64,000 bases of DNA. Source: Hetaerina americana (taxonomy: Eukaryota; Arthropoda; Insecta; Odonata; Calopterygidae). The stretch spans positions 2,517,501 through 2,581,500 of the forward strand of contig JAKTNV010000020.1 in assembly GCA_022747635.1 (NCBI GenBank). Reading direction: 5' to 3'. Of this stretch, positions 45,250 through 54,945 are shown one piece after another (positions within the stretch are counted from its first letter, which is position 1; each line of letters opens with the position of its first letter). A model generated the notes under the pieces. It made no database searches. It had not been told where the DNA came from and was given only the letters and a program-made list of their open reading frames with translations. Made by a program: the position numbers and the translations under genes.

Positions 45250-46426
45250 TATTAAATGTTCGGTGGTAAATTTCTTTAAAAGATCATCGGGATTTGCTTA
45301 CAAATTAGCTGGAGGTGACCTAGCAGTAGTTGATACGGTAAAATACCTAGGTGTCACATTCACAAAAGACTTAACTTGGGGCACTCACATACGTAAAGTC
45401 TGCGGTCAAGCATATAAAAAATTGGGATTTATTAGACGCATTGTCGGCAAAAGTGACTCGAAGGTCAAGGATCGTTGTTACCACGCTCTTGTAAGGTCTC
45501 ATTTAGAATACGCATGTAGCGTTTGGGATCCGAGAGGAAAAGGCCTCATTCGGGAAATTGAGAAGGTTCAAGCCGGGCAGCCCGTTTTGTAAAAAAATCC
45601 TACGATAAAACGCAAAGCGTCACCGAAATGCTCATGGATTTGGGGTGGGAATCATTGGTTGAGAGACGATTCAATGCAAGATTGAAATTATAAAATAAAT
45701 TCAGATCCGCATGTTTCAGCACCGAGGTCTCGCAAATTATTCGTACTCCTACATACATTGGTCGCTTGGATCATGCATATAAAATTCGGGAAATAGATGC
45801 CAGAAATAGCCGACTCAAGGACTCCTTCTTCCCACGGACAATACGGGATAGCAACTTCAGGGTTATAGATAGCAAAAATTCCACTTGCCACCCTCAGCGT
45901 CTAAAAAATAATTAGTTCTACTTAAATGCATGCATTTCCACTAACCTTATGCTTTTTATTATAATAGCCCATTCTTTCTTGAATGACCTCATTCGTGTTC
46001 TGTTCATCTGTTTTTAAGTGTTCTCTTCAATCCCTCGTCCCTCTCCGCGGGGGGAAATTCCTGCTACCTGCAACGTTGGGTCGCATTCCCTGCCTTGTAC
46101 AGTCTCTTCGGGGGTAGAGTGTTATGTGGTGCATGTTCATGTGGTGGTGGTGTTTCACATTGTTGCTTCTTTGTGTCTTGGCTTGCGTGTAGTTGGATGG
46201 CTTTCGCGCTGCATCCAGGGGTGCAGTTGTATTTTGGCTTATGCTTTGTGTTTGCATTAGTGTTGGAAGAAGAGATTTTTGCATATGTGTATGCGCTGTT
46301 GTGGGTGTAATTTTCCACGTTGTTGTTTTGCATGTGGTATTGTTCCTTTGTACGGTTGGTGACCTAACACCCCCAACACACGCCCTTGCGGCGGCTTGCG
46401 GGGTATTACGCAGATGTAGATGTAGA
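45250..46426 (+). mobile_element. Family A LINE, 5'-truncated plus-strand copy
   Basis: Begins in the reverse transcriptase thumb (KCSVVNFFKRSSGFAYKL, ~45255), runs to the ORF2 C-terminus near 45914, then the 3' UTR, hairpin and GATGTAGATGTA tail ending at 46426. A one-base change of frame occurs near 45570 (before FVKKSYDKTQ). Head-to-head with the minus-strand copy on its left. Together with 46427-46737 it forms the partner of the inverted block at 31343-32800. Confidence 0.88.
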
Positions 46427-46737
46427 CCAGCAGGAAGACGGGGAATGGCGAGGAACGATGGGATATGTAGTGAGTGCCCAGTGGCTCTTCAAGCAAACCC
46501 GAGGGTGTACACGGTAAAAGCGGTAAAATTGAAGGTAAAGGCTTAATTAGGCTCCTCTAGGTGAACTGTTGAAGTGTCCTCAACAAAACTAGAGCCTGAG
46601 ACTTTAATTAATACGTGTAATTCAAGAATCACAATTCTGCACCTAAACGAGCCCCGCAAGCCTCCACAAAGTCGTGTGGCGGTGAGTGTTAGGTCACAAC
46701 GTGTAAAACATTTTTTTGTACTTGCTTTGAACTATCA
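46427..46737. repeat. Inverted-duplication unit, copy 2 (partner 31343-31654)
   Basis: Reverse complement of 31343-31654 with a few substitutions. The degenerate hairpin is at 46650-46698. The similarity ends near 46737, just before the family B 5' region. Confidence 0.85.
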
Positions 46738-47206
46738 TCATTCTCTCTCTGGCCCTCAACCTGAGCGGACCTGCCTACTGAGCGCTCCTGGTAACCGGTT
46801 TGACCCACCAGAGACTACCTGCCTGCCAGCTTGATTCTTGGGGCTTTTGGTTTTAGTGAAGTGTAGTGTAGTGTCAACGTATACGTTGCTTCGTTTATAT
46901 AGTTTTCGTTTTGTGTGTGGTTTCTTAACCGTACTGTGTGGTAGTAGTAATTTATTTAGTGGATTGTGTTCGTTTTTGTCCTTCGACTCTGATTGGTGAC
47001 CGGTGAGTGCTTTCCTTTTCCTTACTATCTTTTTTTGGTCCTCTGAAAACCAGACCTTACTCAAGCATCGTTTTTTCCACTTAGGCTTCATATTCAATTC
47101 CAAATCGTAACTTATTGTTTGAGCTAAATTTAGCTAACCCCTTTTAGAAATTTTACCATAGTGTATACAGGTTAGCTTTTGTTGGGAACTCGGTAGTTAA
47201 ATTAGG

Positions 47207-48225
47207 GTGGCTTCATCCAGGTCCCCTGTTGCCATGCTCGAAGGCACTGGCGAATGCGCGGCTTTAAGGGCCCGTATCGTCATGCTGGAGAGAATGGTGC
47301 GGGAGCTTCGATCGGAGATCGCCGGCCGGAGGGCTCCCCTCAGGAGAGATGGTGCTCAGGGTGGGAATACGAAAACCCGCCACGCCCATAGGGATGCACG
47401 GATTCGTCCGAATGCAACACGTGGCTGGGCGATTAGAGACTTACCCCGTGTCCCATCTCTCAACGAGGGAGTGTCTCACGTCCGTAGGTCGGACGATTGG
47501 AGGGTCGTCTCTTGGGGTAAGGGGAAGGTAACGCTGCGGCGAGGATTGGACTCTGCGGAGGCAGATACCATCCCCGTCTCCAACAGGTAGCAGGTGCTGT
47601 CGGATGACAGCACCACCGTACCTGCAGCCCCTACCCCTACTCCGCGGGCACTGCCTAGGGTAAGGCATCAGCGGTCGGGGAGGGAGGGAACCGTTATATT
47701 AGGTAGTTCAAATGTCCGGCGTATAATGAATCCGCTGCGCCGCAGTGTCCAACAGGAGGGAGGTGTTGGATTCTTGTCGTCCTGGTGTATACCAGGCGGC
47801 GGCGTACCCCAGGCGACGCTGGCGGTGAAGGCGGCCGTCAGTAATACGGGCTGCTCCAAGCTACGCATTGTGGCTCATGTCGGGACAAACGACGCCTCGG
47901 AACGTGGATCTGAAGAGATCCTGCGCTCCTTTAAGGAGATGCACTCGGAGGTGAAACGAGTCGAGGCAGAGTTTAATGTCCAAATTAAATTAAGTATATG
48001 TAGTATTGTGCCGCGAGTAGACCGCGGAAGGCTCGTTTGGAGCCGCATTGAGGGTTTAAATCAGAGATTGCTGGGATTTTGCCGGGAAATCGGAGCGGAC
48101 TTCGTTGATATGAGGCCCGTCCTCTCATCGTGTCGGGTAACCCTTAATCGCTCGGGGTCCATTATACTGCCGAGGCATCGCAGTTGGTAGCGCGTAGGTT
48201 ACACGAACACGTGTCGAGGGTTTAG
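47207..48225 (+). pseudogene. Family B LINE ORF1, coiled coil plus SGNH esterase
   Basis: The first ATG in frame is 47234. Residues ~1-35 (CAALRARIVMLERMVRELRSEI) look like a coiled coil. A basic, proline-rich middle is interrupted by a TAG at 47588-47590 in the same frame. The esterase domain follows: VILGSSNVRRI (block I, catalytic Ser), WCIPGGGVPQ (block II), VAHVGTNDA (block III) and FVDMRPVL...NRSG (block V approach). One G is lost near 48155, so the end with the catalytic His is read in another frame up to the stop at 48225. Two lesions only. This is the best view of ORF1 in the window, and no zinc finger was seen in it. Confidence 0.85.
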
Positions 48226-48499
48226 CGTAGCTGGTAGGCAAGAGCGTAGGTCAAATATAGGGAAAAATAAAGTAGAATCCAGCGCTTTTTGTCAATTCAG
48301 TTCAGGTAATGCCTCTCAAATCCCCAAAAAAATTGAACAAACAAACACTTGCGTTAAAACAACATATAACCCACGTAAATTTAATAAAATTGCTGCCTCT
48401 ACATACATAACAGATAGCAATGCAAGTGAATGTAATACTTTTGTCTCTGTTCACCACAAATCGTCTCAAAACAGTTTTGTTAGCGTACATAAAACCAAA

Positions 48500-48868
48500 A
48501 AACAAGAAGTTATTAGCCATATTAAAATTATAACATTAAACTGCCGTAGCATTAGAAACAAAATATCGGATATTGAACATATTTTATGTCAGTACAAACG
48601 CAGACATAGTAGTTGGAACGGAAAGTTGGCTCACGGGAGATATAGCAAACAATGTGGTTTTTCCAAACGGTTTCACAATTTACAGAAGGGACAGACCAAA
48701 TAGGTTGGGTGGGGGAGTATTCATTGCAGTAAAGTCACATCTTAGTAGCCAACGATATGAATGCCACGTAATTGACATAGAAAGCGTTTGGTGCAACATT
48801 AAGGACTACAACGGCAGAAGCCTATTCGTGTGTTCATTTTATAGACCCCCAGATTCTAACACAGATGT
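48500..48868 (+). pseudogene. Family B LINE ORF2, endonuclease N-terminal half
   Basis: TLNCRSIRNK (N block), a frame change near 48590, NADIVVGTESW (E block), GGGVFIAVKS and LFVCSFYRPPDSNTDV. The endonuclease is cut here by the family A insertion and continues at 50260. Confidence 0.85.
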
Positions 48869-50264
48869 CCTACCATGGTCAGGGAAGTGTGATCGGGCCG
48901 TTGCTTTTCTTGATTTTTGTTAACGATTTAAACCGCGAAGTGAAAAGTAAAATTAGGATGTTCGCGGATGACACGGTGATCTATCGGGAGATATCTGGGG
49001 ATGAGGATCGTTTTATTCTAGAGCAGGATTTAGATTGCATTACTAAATGGTGTTCTAACTGGAGATTGACTCTAAATTATAATAAATGTTCAGTGGTAAA
49101 TTTCTTTAAAAGATCAACGGGATTTGCTTACAAATTAGCTGGATGTGACCTAGCAGTAGTTGATACGGTAAAATACCTAGGTGTCACATTCACAAAAGAC
49201 TTAACTTGGGGGACTCACATTAGTAAAGTCTGTGGTCAAGCATATAAAAAATTGGGATTCATTAGACGCATTGTTGGCAAAAGTGATTCGAAGGTCAAGG
49301 AGCGTTGTTACCACGCTCTTGTAAGGTCTCATTTAGAATACGCATGCAGCGTGTGGGATCCGAGTGAAATAGGTCTCTTTCGGGAAATTGAGAAGGTTCA
49401 ACGCCGGGCAGCCCGTTTTGTAAAAAATTCCTACGATAAAACGCAAAGCGTCACCGAAATGCTCATGGATTTGGGGTGGGAATCATTGGTTGAGAGACGA
49501 TTCAATGCAAGATTGAAATTATTAAATAAATTTAGATCCGCATGTTTCAACACCGAGGTCTCGCAAATTATTCGTACTCCTACATACATTGGTCGCTTGG
49601 ATCATGCATATAAAATTCGGGAAATAGATGCCAGAACTAGCCGACTCAAGGACTCCTTCTTCCCACGGACAATACGGGATAGCAACTTCAGGGTTATAGA
49701 TAGCAAAAATTCCACTTGCCACCCTCAGCGTCTAAAAAATAATTAGTTCTACTTAAATGCATGCATTTCCACTAACCTTATGTTTTTTATTATAATAGCC
49801 CATTCTTTCTTGAATGACCTAATTCGTGTTCTGTTCATCTGTTTTTAAGTGTTCTCTTCAATCCCTCGTCCCTCTCCGCGGGGGGAAATTCCTGCTACCT
49901 GCAACGTTGGGTCGCATTCCCTGCCTTGTACAGTCTCTTCGGGGGTAGAGTGTTATGTGGTGCATGTTCATGTGGTGGTGGTGTTTCACATTGTTGCTTC
50001 TTTGTGTCTTGGCTTGCGTGTTGTAGGATGGCTTTCGTGCTGCATCACGGGGTGCAGTTTTTTAAGTTGTTTTGCGGTATATGTGTTTGCATAAGTATTG
50101 GATGAAAGGATTTTTGCATGAGTGTGCGCGCTGCTGTGGGTGTAATTTTCCGTGTTTTTTTTTGCACGTGGTATTTTTCCTTTTTACGGTTGGTGACCTA
50201 ACACCCCCCGCCACACGCCCTTGCGGCGGCTTGCGGGGTATTATGTAGATGTAGATGTAGATGT
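48869..50264 (+). mobile_element. Family A LINE inserted in family B ORF2
   Basis: The left join is at 48868 after ACAGATGT, followed by ten bases of unknown origin (48869-48878) and then family A from TCAGGG, just before [10 protein letters not shown] in the reverse transcriptase. The right end is the hairpin and a GATGTA repeat, which runs into the host sequence ACAGATGTACAC at 50260-50268. So the target itself contained one GATGTA unit identical to the element's tail repeat. Confidence 0.92.
48880..49746 (+). pseudogene. Family A LINE reverse transcriptase, C-terminal half
   Basis: An uninterrupted frame from [17 protein letters not shown] through FADDTVIYREISG (catalytic Asp pair), KCSVVNFF, KYLGVTF, HLEYACSVWDP and WESLVERRF to the C-terminus SFFPRTIRDSN...QRLKNN. 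It has no stop after WESL. The finger half and endonuclease are missing. This is the youngest-looking coding stretch of family A. Confidence 0.9.
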
Positions 50265-52667
50265 ACACAAGCTCGACGAACAAATATCCACTATCAGCAG
50301 CTGACAAAGCAACAGTATTACTATAATCGCTGGTGACACAAATCTACCGTCAATTGACTGGGACAACTACTGCGTAGGAAAATCTGCCAAAAACAGAGAT
50401 TCATGCCAAGAACTCCTTCATATATTCACAAAACACTCCTTAGATCAAATTGTTAAATCACCAACACGGGGCCAAATCATACTAGACATCTTTGCGACTT
50501 CTATGCCCGAAATCATTACTAACATTGAAATATAGTAATAGACGGAATCAGTGACCATAAGGCTATTCTTGTAGAGTTAAAAACTAAGTTCGTCAAAATA
50601 AACAAAGAAAAGCGTCAAATATACCTATACAACAAGGCAAATTTTAACGGAGTAAGAGAATATTTAAACATAAAAATACCAGAATACAAGACAAAAACAC
50701 TGATAACAAATACAGAGAACACTTGGAATTATTTCTTAAATATTTTACGCGAAGGAATGAAGGCGTACATCCCGTCCAAACTCAAATGCGACAGTAAGGA
50801 ACCTTGTTGGTACAACGGGGAAGTCAGATCGGCATTAAGAAGGCAAAGAAAGCTACAGTCAAATTTCAAGGAGAGTTTAAAAAGTAACGATATAGTTCAT
50901 GTGAATACATCTAAACAGCAACTAAAAGAATGTCGTAGTCGGACGAAAAGTATTATGCGCACAGCACTACACTCTTTTAAATCTAAAATGCTAAGCGAAT
51001 ATCTTGAGGAAAATCCAAAGTCATTCTGGCCCTATAAGTATATAGTAAACGTCCAACTGTTCATTCTTTGAAGACGGAAAATGGAGAAATCATTACAGAT
51101 AGCGTGAAAAAGGCAAATATATTAAACCATTTTTTTCCAGAGCGTCTACAATAAAAACACAAACGCACCAAACGATCCTCCACACCCACCCGGGGGACAC
51201 ATGAGGGATCTTACACTGACCAAGCAGGGAATAGTACATATGCTCCATAGTATCAAAGCACACAAGGCACCTGGTCCGGAAGAAATACCTGCTAGAATAT
51301 TAGCTGAAGACATTGCTCCATTTTTACATATTGTTTTTCTAAAATCGATAGAAGAAGGCTCAGTGCCTCGCGACTGGAAGCTAGCCCATATAACTCCCAT
51401 CTATAAAGGTGGCGATAGGGATAAACCAACCAATTACCGACCCATGTCTTCAACATCGATCTCTTTTAAAATATTGGAACACATTATTGTCACTTACATT
51501 ATGAGATTTCTTGATGGTAGGAAAATACTAATCCACACCCAGCACGGATTTAGGAAAAGCAGATCTTGCGAAACACAACTTGGTCTCTTCATTCACGATA
51601 TACTTAGATCGGGAGAAAACAACACAAGTCGATGCAGTATTCCTGGATTTCAAAAAAGCCTTCGACAAAGTCCCACGCAATAAATTGTTACATAAACTTA
51701 AATAATATGGAATCAATGAGAAAATAATTAATTGGATTAGAGACTTCTTGTCAAACCGCAAACAAATAGTAGTCATAGATGGGTTGTACTCATCCGATAG
51801 AGATGTAACTTCGGGCGTCCCCCAGGGAAGTGTAATAGGGCCTCTTCTGTTCTTAATATACATTAATGACTTGCTGTAAGCACACACGTAGGTAGCAATC
51901 TGAGGTTATTTGCTGACGACACGGTGATATACAGGGAAATAAGGAGTCAACTAGATCGCGAGCTACTCTCTAGAGACTTAGACACTATCTCGGAATGGTG
52001 CAATAAATGGGGATTAACACTTAATATAGATAAATGCGCAGTTTTGAAATTTTGGAATAAAGGAAGCGAGGAACAGGATATAAACTACAAAATAGAGGGT
52101 TCAGTATTGACTACGCCCAATCAAGTTAAATATTTGGGGGTTGTTCTAACACCACGCCTTTCATGGGGAGCACATATCAGGACAATATGCGAATCAGCTT
52201 TAAAGAAACTTGGCTTCATAAAACGGGTGGTGGGGAAATGTAATGAAAAAGTTAAAGAGAGGTGTTATTTTGCTCTAGTTAGACCTCATTTGGAATATGC
52301 CGCAAGTATTTGGGATCCGTGGGAGAAAATTTGGCAAAAAGAATTAGATAAAGTCCAGAGAAAATCCGCTAGATTCGTTAAAAATTGTTATGATAGGAAC
52401 ACAAGTGTGACAGGTCTCCTAGGGGATTTAGGCTGGGATCCACTTGAAGTGCGGAGAGAACAAGCGAGGCTTAGACTTTTAGAAAGGTTCAGAACAAACG
52501 AGTTTAACTATGACACTGAAGGAATTATAATGGCCCCACACTACTTAGGTAGATCAGACCACAAAGATAAAATAAGGGAGATAGATTCCAGGACAGATAG
52601 GTACAAATACTCATTCTTTCCCCGAACAATCAGAAATCATAATAGTAAGAAACCGAAGTCACTTTAG
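50260..52667 (+). pseudogene. Family B LINE ORF2: endonuclease end and reverse transcriptase
   Basis: After the insertion: HKLDEQISTISS, a TGA near 50299, then IIAGDTNLPSIDWDN (D-x-N block), a frameshift near 50525 and GISDHKAILVEL (S-D-H block, intact). The linker frame is 50757-51071. Reverse transcriptase parts are HKAPGPEEIPARIL, NYRPMSSTS, HGFRKSRSCET (51201-51640), a frame change, [24 protein letters not shown] and FADDTVIY (51640-51935), then a clean frame 51924-52667 with KYLGVVL, HLEYAASIWDP and SFFPRTIRNHN. At least five breaks. Family B and A proteins are similar in layout but clearly diverged. Confidence 0.88.
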
Positions 52668-52955
52668 AAATATTAAAAACATTGAATTTACAAGTCGGAG
52701 CAAAGTTAAACACTGCAAAGCTGTTAGGTATACTTTCAGGTGCATGTGTATGTTAGTTGGTAGTTTAAGTGTTTGCATGATTGTGGGGTGTAAATGTTCT
52801 TGCATGAATGTATGCCATGTTTTTTTGTGAATGTATGAATTTGTGGTTCATGAATGCGGTTTTTTTCCCTTCTAAATTACGGGTGGTGTCCTAACACCCT
52901 TCGCCACACGTCCTAGCGGCGGCTTGCGGGGTATTAAGTAGATGTAGATGTAGAA

Positions 52956-53300
52956 ATGGACAGCGTGAAAGCGTCAGCTGAAGAAACGTTCGCAAAAAGA
53001 AGGGAGTTCATGAGAGGGACTTTGATTAAGGATGTGAAGCAAACACGGGATAAATCTTTGATGTGGGCGTAGGAAAGGGCATTCGGTAAAAAGGATAAGC
53101 GTAGGTTGAAGGATTACGAGACGCGGTAGGATGGAATACTGAAACGGAGGGAAAGAGAGGCGAGCGAAGAGGAACTGGGATTATGCTGCGTGGCATCGGA
53201 ATGTCGAGAAATGATAAAAAAGGTGGGATTCGGGGTGTGGGAGGGAGGTCAGTTAGAGCAGGCACGGAATGGCAAGCAGAGGAAGAGAGTTGAAGATTGT
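52956..53300 (+). pseudogene. RTE-like reverse transcriptase C-terminal remnant
   Basis: Plus-strand SAEETFAKRREFMRGTLIKDVKQ (52975-53043) and KKDKRRLKDYE (53090-53125) recall ALGKEAFKRRELMTGTLSKDIKK and KQEDRRRLEAFE of the RTE copy at 62298-63359. Stops and the divergence show an old relic of a related but different family. Confidence 0.55.
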
Positions 53301-54208
53301 TCATTTGTAGTCATGGCACTCGGCGTCATGCTGCAGAGGTGCTGGCTCCATCATAGGACTCCCTTGGAAGGAGGGAGGGATGTCGGCGAGTAAAAACATT
53401 TCAGGGTGATTCACGCACCTGGATGGTGGCCGCCTCCCACACCCAGAGGGAAGCCACCACCCAGGGACCTCGCGAGGGAGGGAGCGTCACATGTCGAAGA
53501 GGGGACGAGGCCTTGGGGGCGGGGGAAGGGGACGGGGTGCGGGGGCGATGGTGAGACTTGGACGGAATGGAGCCATTGGCGGACCACCCTTCTTCACCCC
53601 CCCCCGCCCCCGAATCCTCTCGTGGCCAGGGAAGAGATGGATCAAGCCCGGCCACGGCAGCTGGGCGGGAAGACGGACGTGTCACGGCAGAGTGGGGAGC
53701 CGCCCGGGGCGAGGGCCTGCTCTCGTACCGGGTGGAGATAGCTGTATCGTATGCGATACATTAATGTGCGCGCTCGTATGTACTATATATTGGCCCAGTT
53801 GCCACCGGTGCCGGGAGGGAATGGCAAAAGGAGTGCTTTGTTCGGCGGGGAGAGAAGCCCCCCGTCCGCCGCCGGGGAGTAGGCGAGAGACACCGTCGCA
53901 CGCATTTTATCATTTCCACATTTTGAAACCACTAATGTGATTAACTGGGGACTCGTTTTCAAAAAATAATTCCGTTGCAAAATTTCAAGAAACATTATTT
54001 CAAGTCTATTTGATGCCGAGAGTTTTATTGAAACTGAAAGTTAGCAATGGAGCAAAATTGGCAGAAGTGTAATTTTCCCAATCTAATCTTTTCCTACTGT
54101 TAACGGAACAGTTAACGGAACTAAATAACTACTTCGGCAGGAATTAACATTCACTAAGTGAACAACTGTGATGTTGCATAACTGGTGTGGAAACATTCCC
54201 CGCTAATT
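53301..54208. other. No gene recognised
   Basis: A GC-rich patch (53400-53730) with a run of C near 53597-53607 and overlapping proline/arginine-rich frames, then AT-rich DNA. No assigned feature. Confidence 0.5.
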
Positions 54209-54210
54209 TA

Positions 54211-54566
54211 CGAGGCAAGTTCATAAAGTACGGGCCGTTTGCTTATATTTAAATATCGGCGCTCCAGGCCACAGTTTTACTCCTGCCGCACCATCTACTG
54301 ATTCATTGAGAAGCTGTAGCAGCATTTGTTTGGTTTCAGAAGTCGTTTGCTTGTCCGTGCATTCATACAACAATGTCCGCGACAACCGTTCATCTCGCCA
54401 GCTGTGAAGTGCGTTGTTCTGCCATACGATTCTTGTATGCAAAAGGATTGTCGGCTGCTGAAATTCATCGGGAGTTATGCCTAGTTTATGGACCTACCGT
54501 TATGAGTGAAGGAAAGGTTAGACAATGGTTAGCCGTGATTTTAAAAGCGGACGAACAAATGTGCAT
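54211..54566 (+). mobile_element. Mariner family M2, truncated copy
   Basis: It starts with the M2 inverted repeat (CGAGGCAAGTTCATAAAGTA), preceded by TA, and matches 15770-16125 closely, including the ATG at 54373 and about 64 residues of the first HTH. The match ends near 54566 where a SINE/RTE tail begins. The 3' half and right inverted repeat are missing. Confidence 0.9.
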
Positions 54567-54830
54567 GTATTTTTTCTCTCCTGACAAAACAAAATCGAAC
54601 ATCATACTCTGCAATAAGTGCCTCTTCAACTACGTGTACTTCCATCCTTCCTTCATCCCGTCCAACGTCCCTACCCTGTTCCTGCCTTTTCCTCGTTTGC
54701 CTAAACTGACTCGTACGCAAAAAATCTCAAAGCTTGAATGGTGCTCAGGGTGCCCAGGAGGACTTGCCCCGTAATCGAACCTGGGCCCTCGATAGCCCAA
54801 CGCTCTATCCCCTGGACTACTACGTCCCCC
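54567..54830 (-). mobile_element. SINE: tRNA-like head joined to an RTE 3' tail
   Basis: Read on the minus strand from 54830: a tRNA-like head with an A box (TAGTCCAGGGGATAGAGCG, near 54818-54800) and a B box (GGTTCGATTAC, near 54778-54768), a short linker (54763-54706), then about 130 bp matching the end of the RTE element (compare 37620-37740), including its last codons and part of the 3' UTR up to TTTTGTCAGGAG. The RTE 3' hairpin itself is missing, so the end is truncated. A tRNA head plus a LINE 3' tail is the standard SINE design; the join could instead be two chance neighbours. Confidence 0.6.
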
Positions 54831-54904
54831 ATATATATCATGTCTGCAATTTCCCTTACGCCAGAATGCACTTTCTAGCTCACCGAAAATGTATCGCATA
54901 AATA

Positions 54905-54945
54905 AATCCGACGCTCTACCCCTGGACTCCCGGGACCCTTGTAGG
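54905..54945 (-). repeat. Partial tRNA-like SINE head
   Basis: Minus strand GAGTCCAGGGGTAGAGCG repeats the A-box region of the neighbouring SINE head. The B-box half is absent. Confidence 0.5.

Larger units (their letters stand above)
46738..52955 (+). mobile_element. CR1-like LINE family B, near full length, split by a family A insertion
   Basis: Order: 5' UTR (~46740-47206), ORF1 (47207-48225), ORF2 endonuclease start (~48500-48868), a family A insertion (48869-50264), the rest of ORF2 (50260-52667), 3' UTR, hairpin (52898-52930) and tail GTAGATGTAGATGTAG. Removing the insertion joins GAT-GT to A-CAC-AAG and restores the reading frame (...DSNTDV|HKLDEQ...), which shows the two parts are one element. 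The exact 5' boundary is not certain. Several stops and frameshifts make the copy inactive and older than the insertion. Confidence 0.88.

Noticed and set aside
54764..54830. Functional tRNA gene on the minus strand
   Set aside because: The B box is imperfect, the acceptor stem does not close and the sequence runs into an RTE tail.
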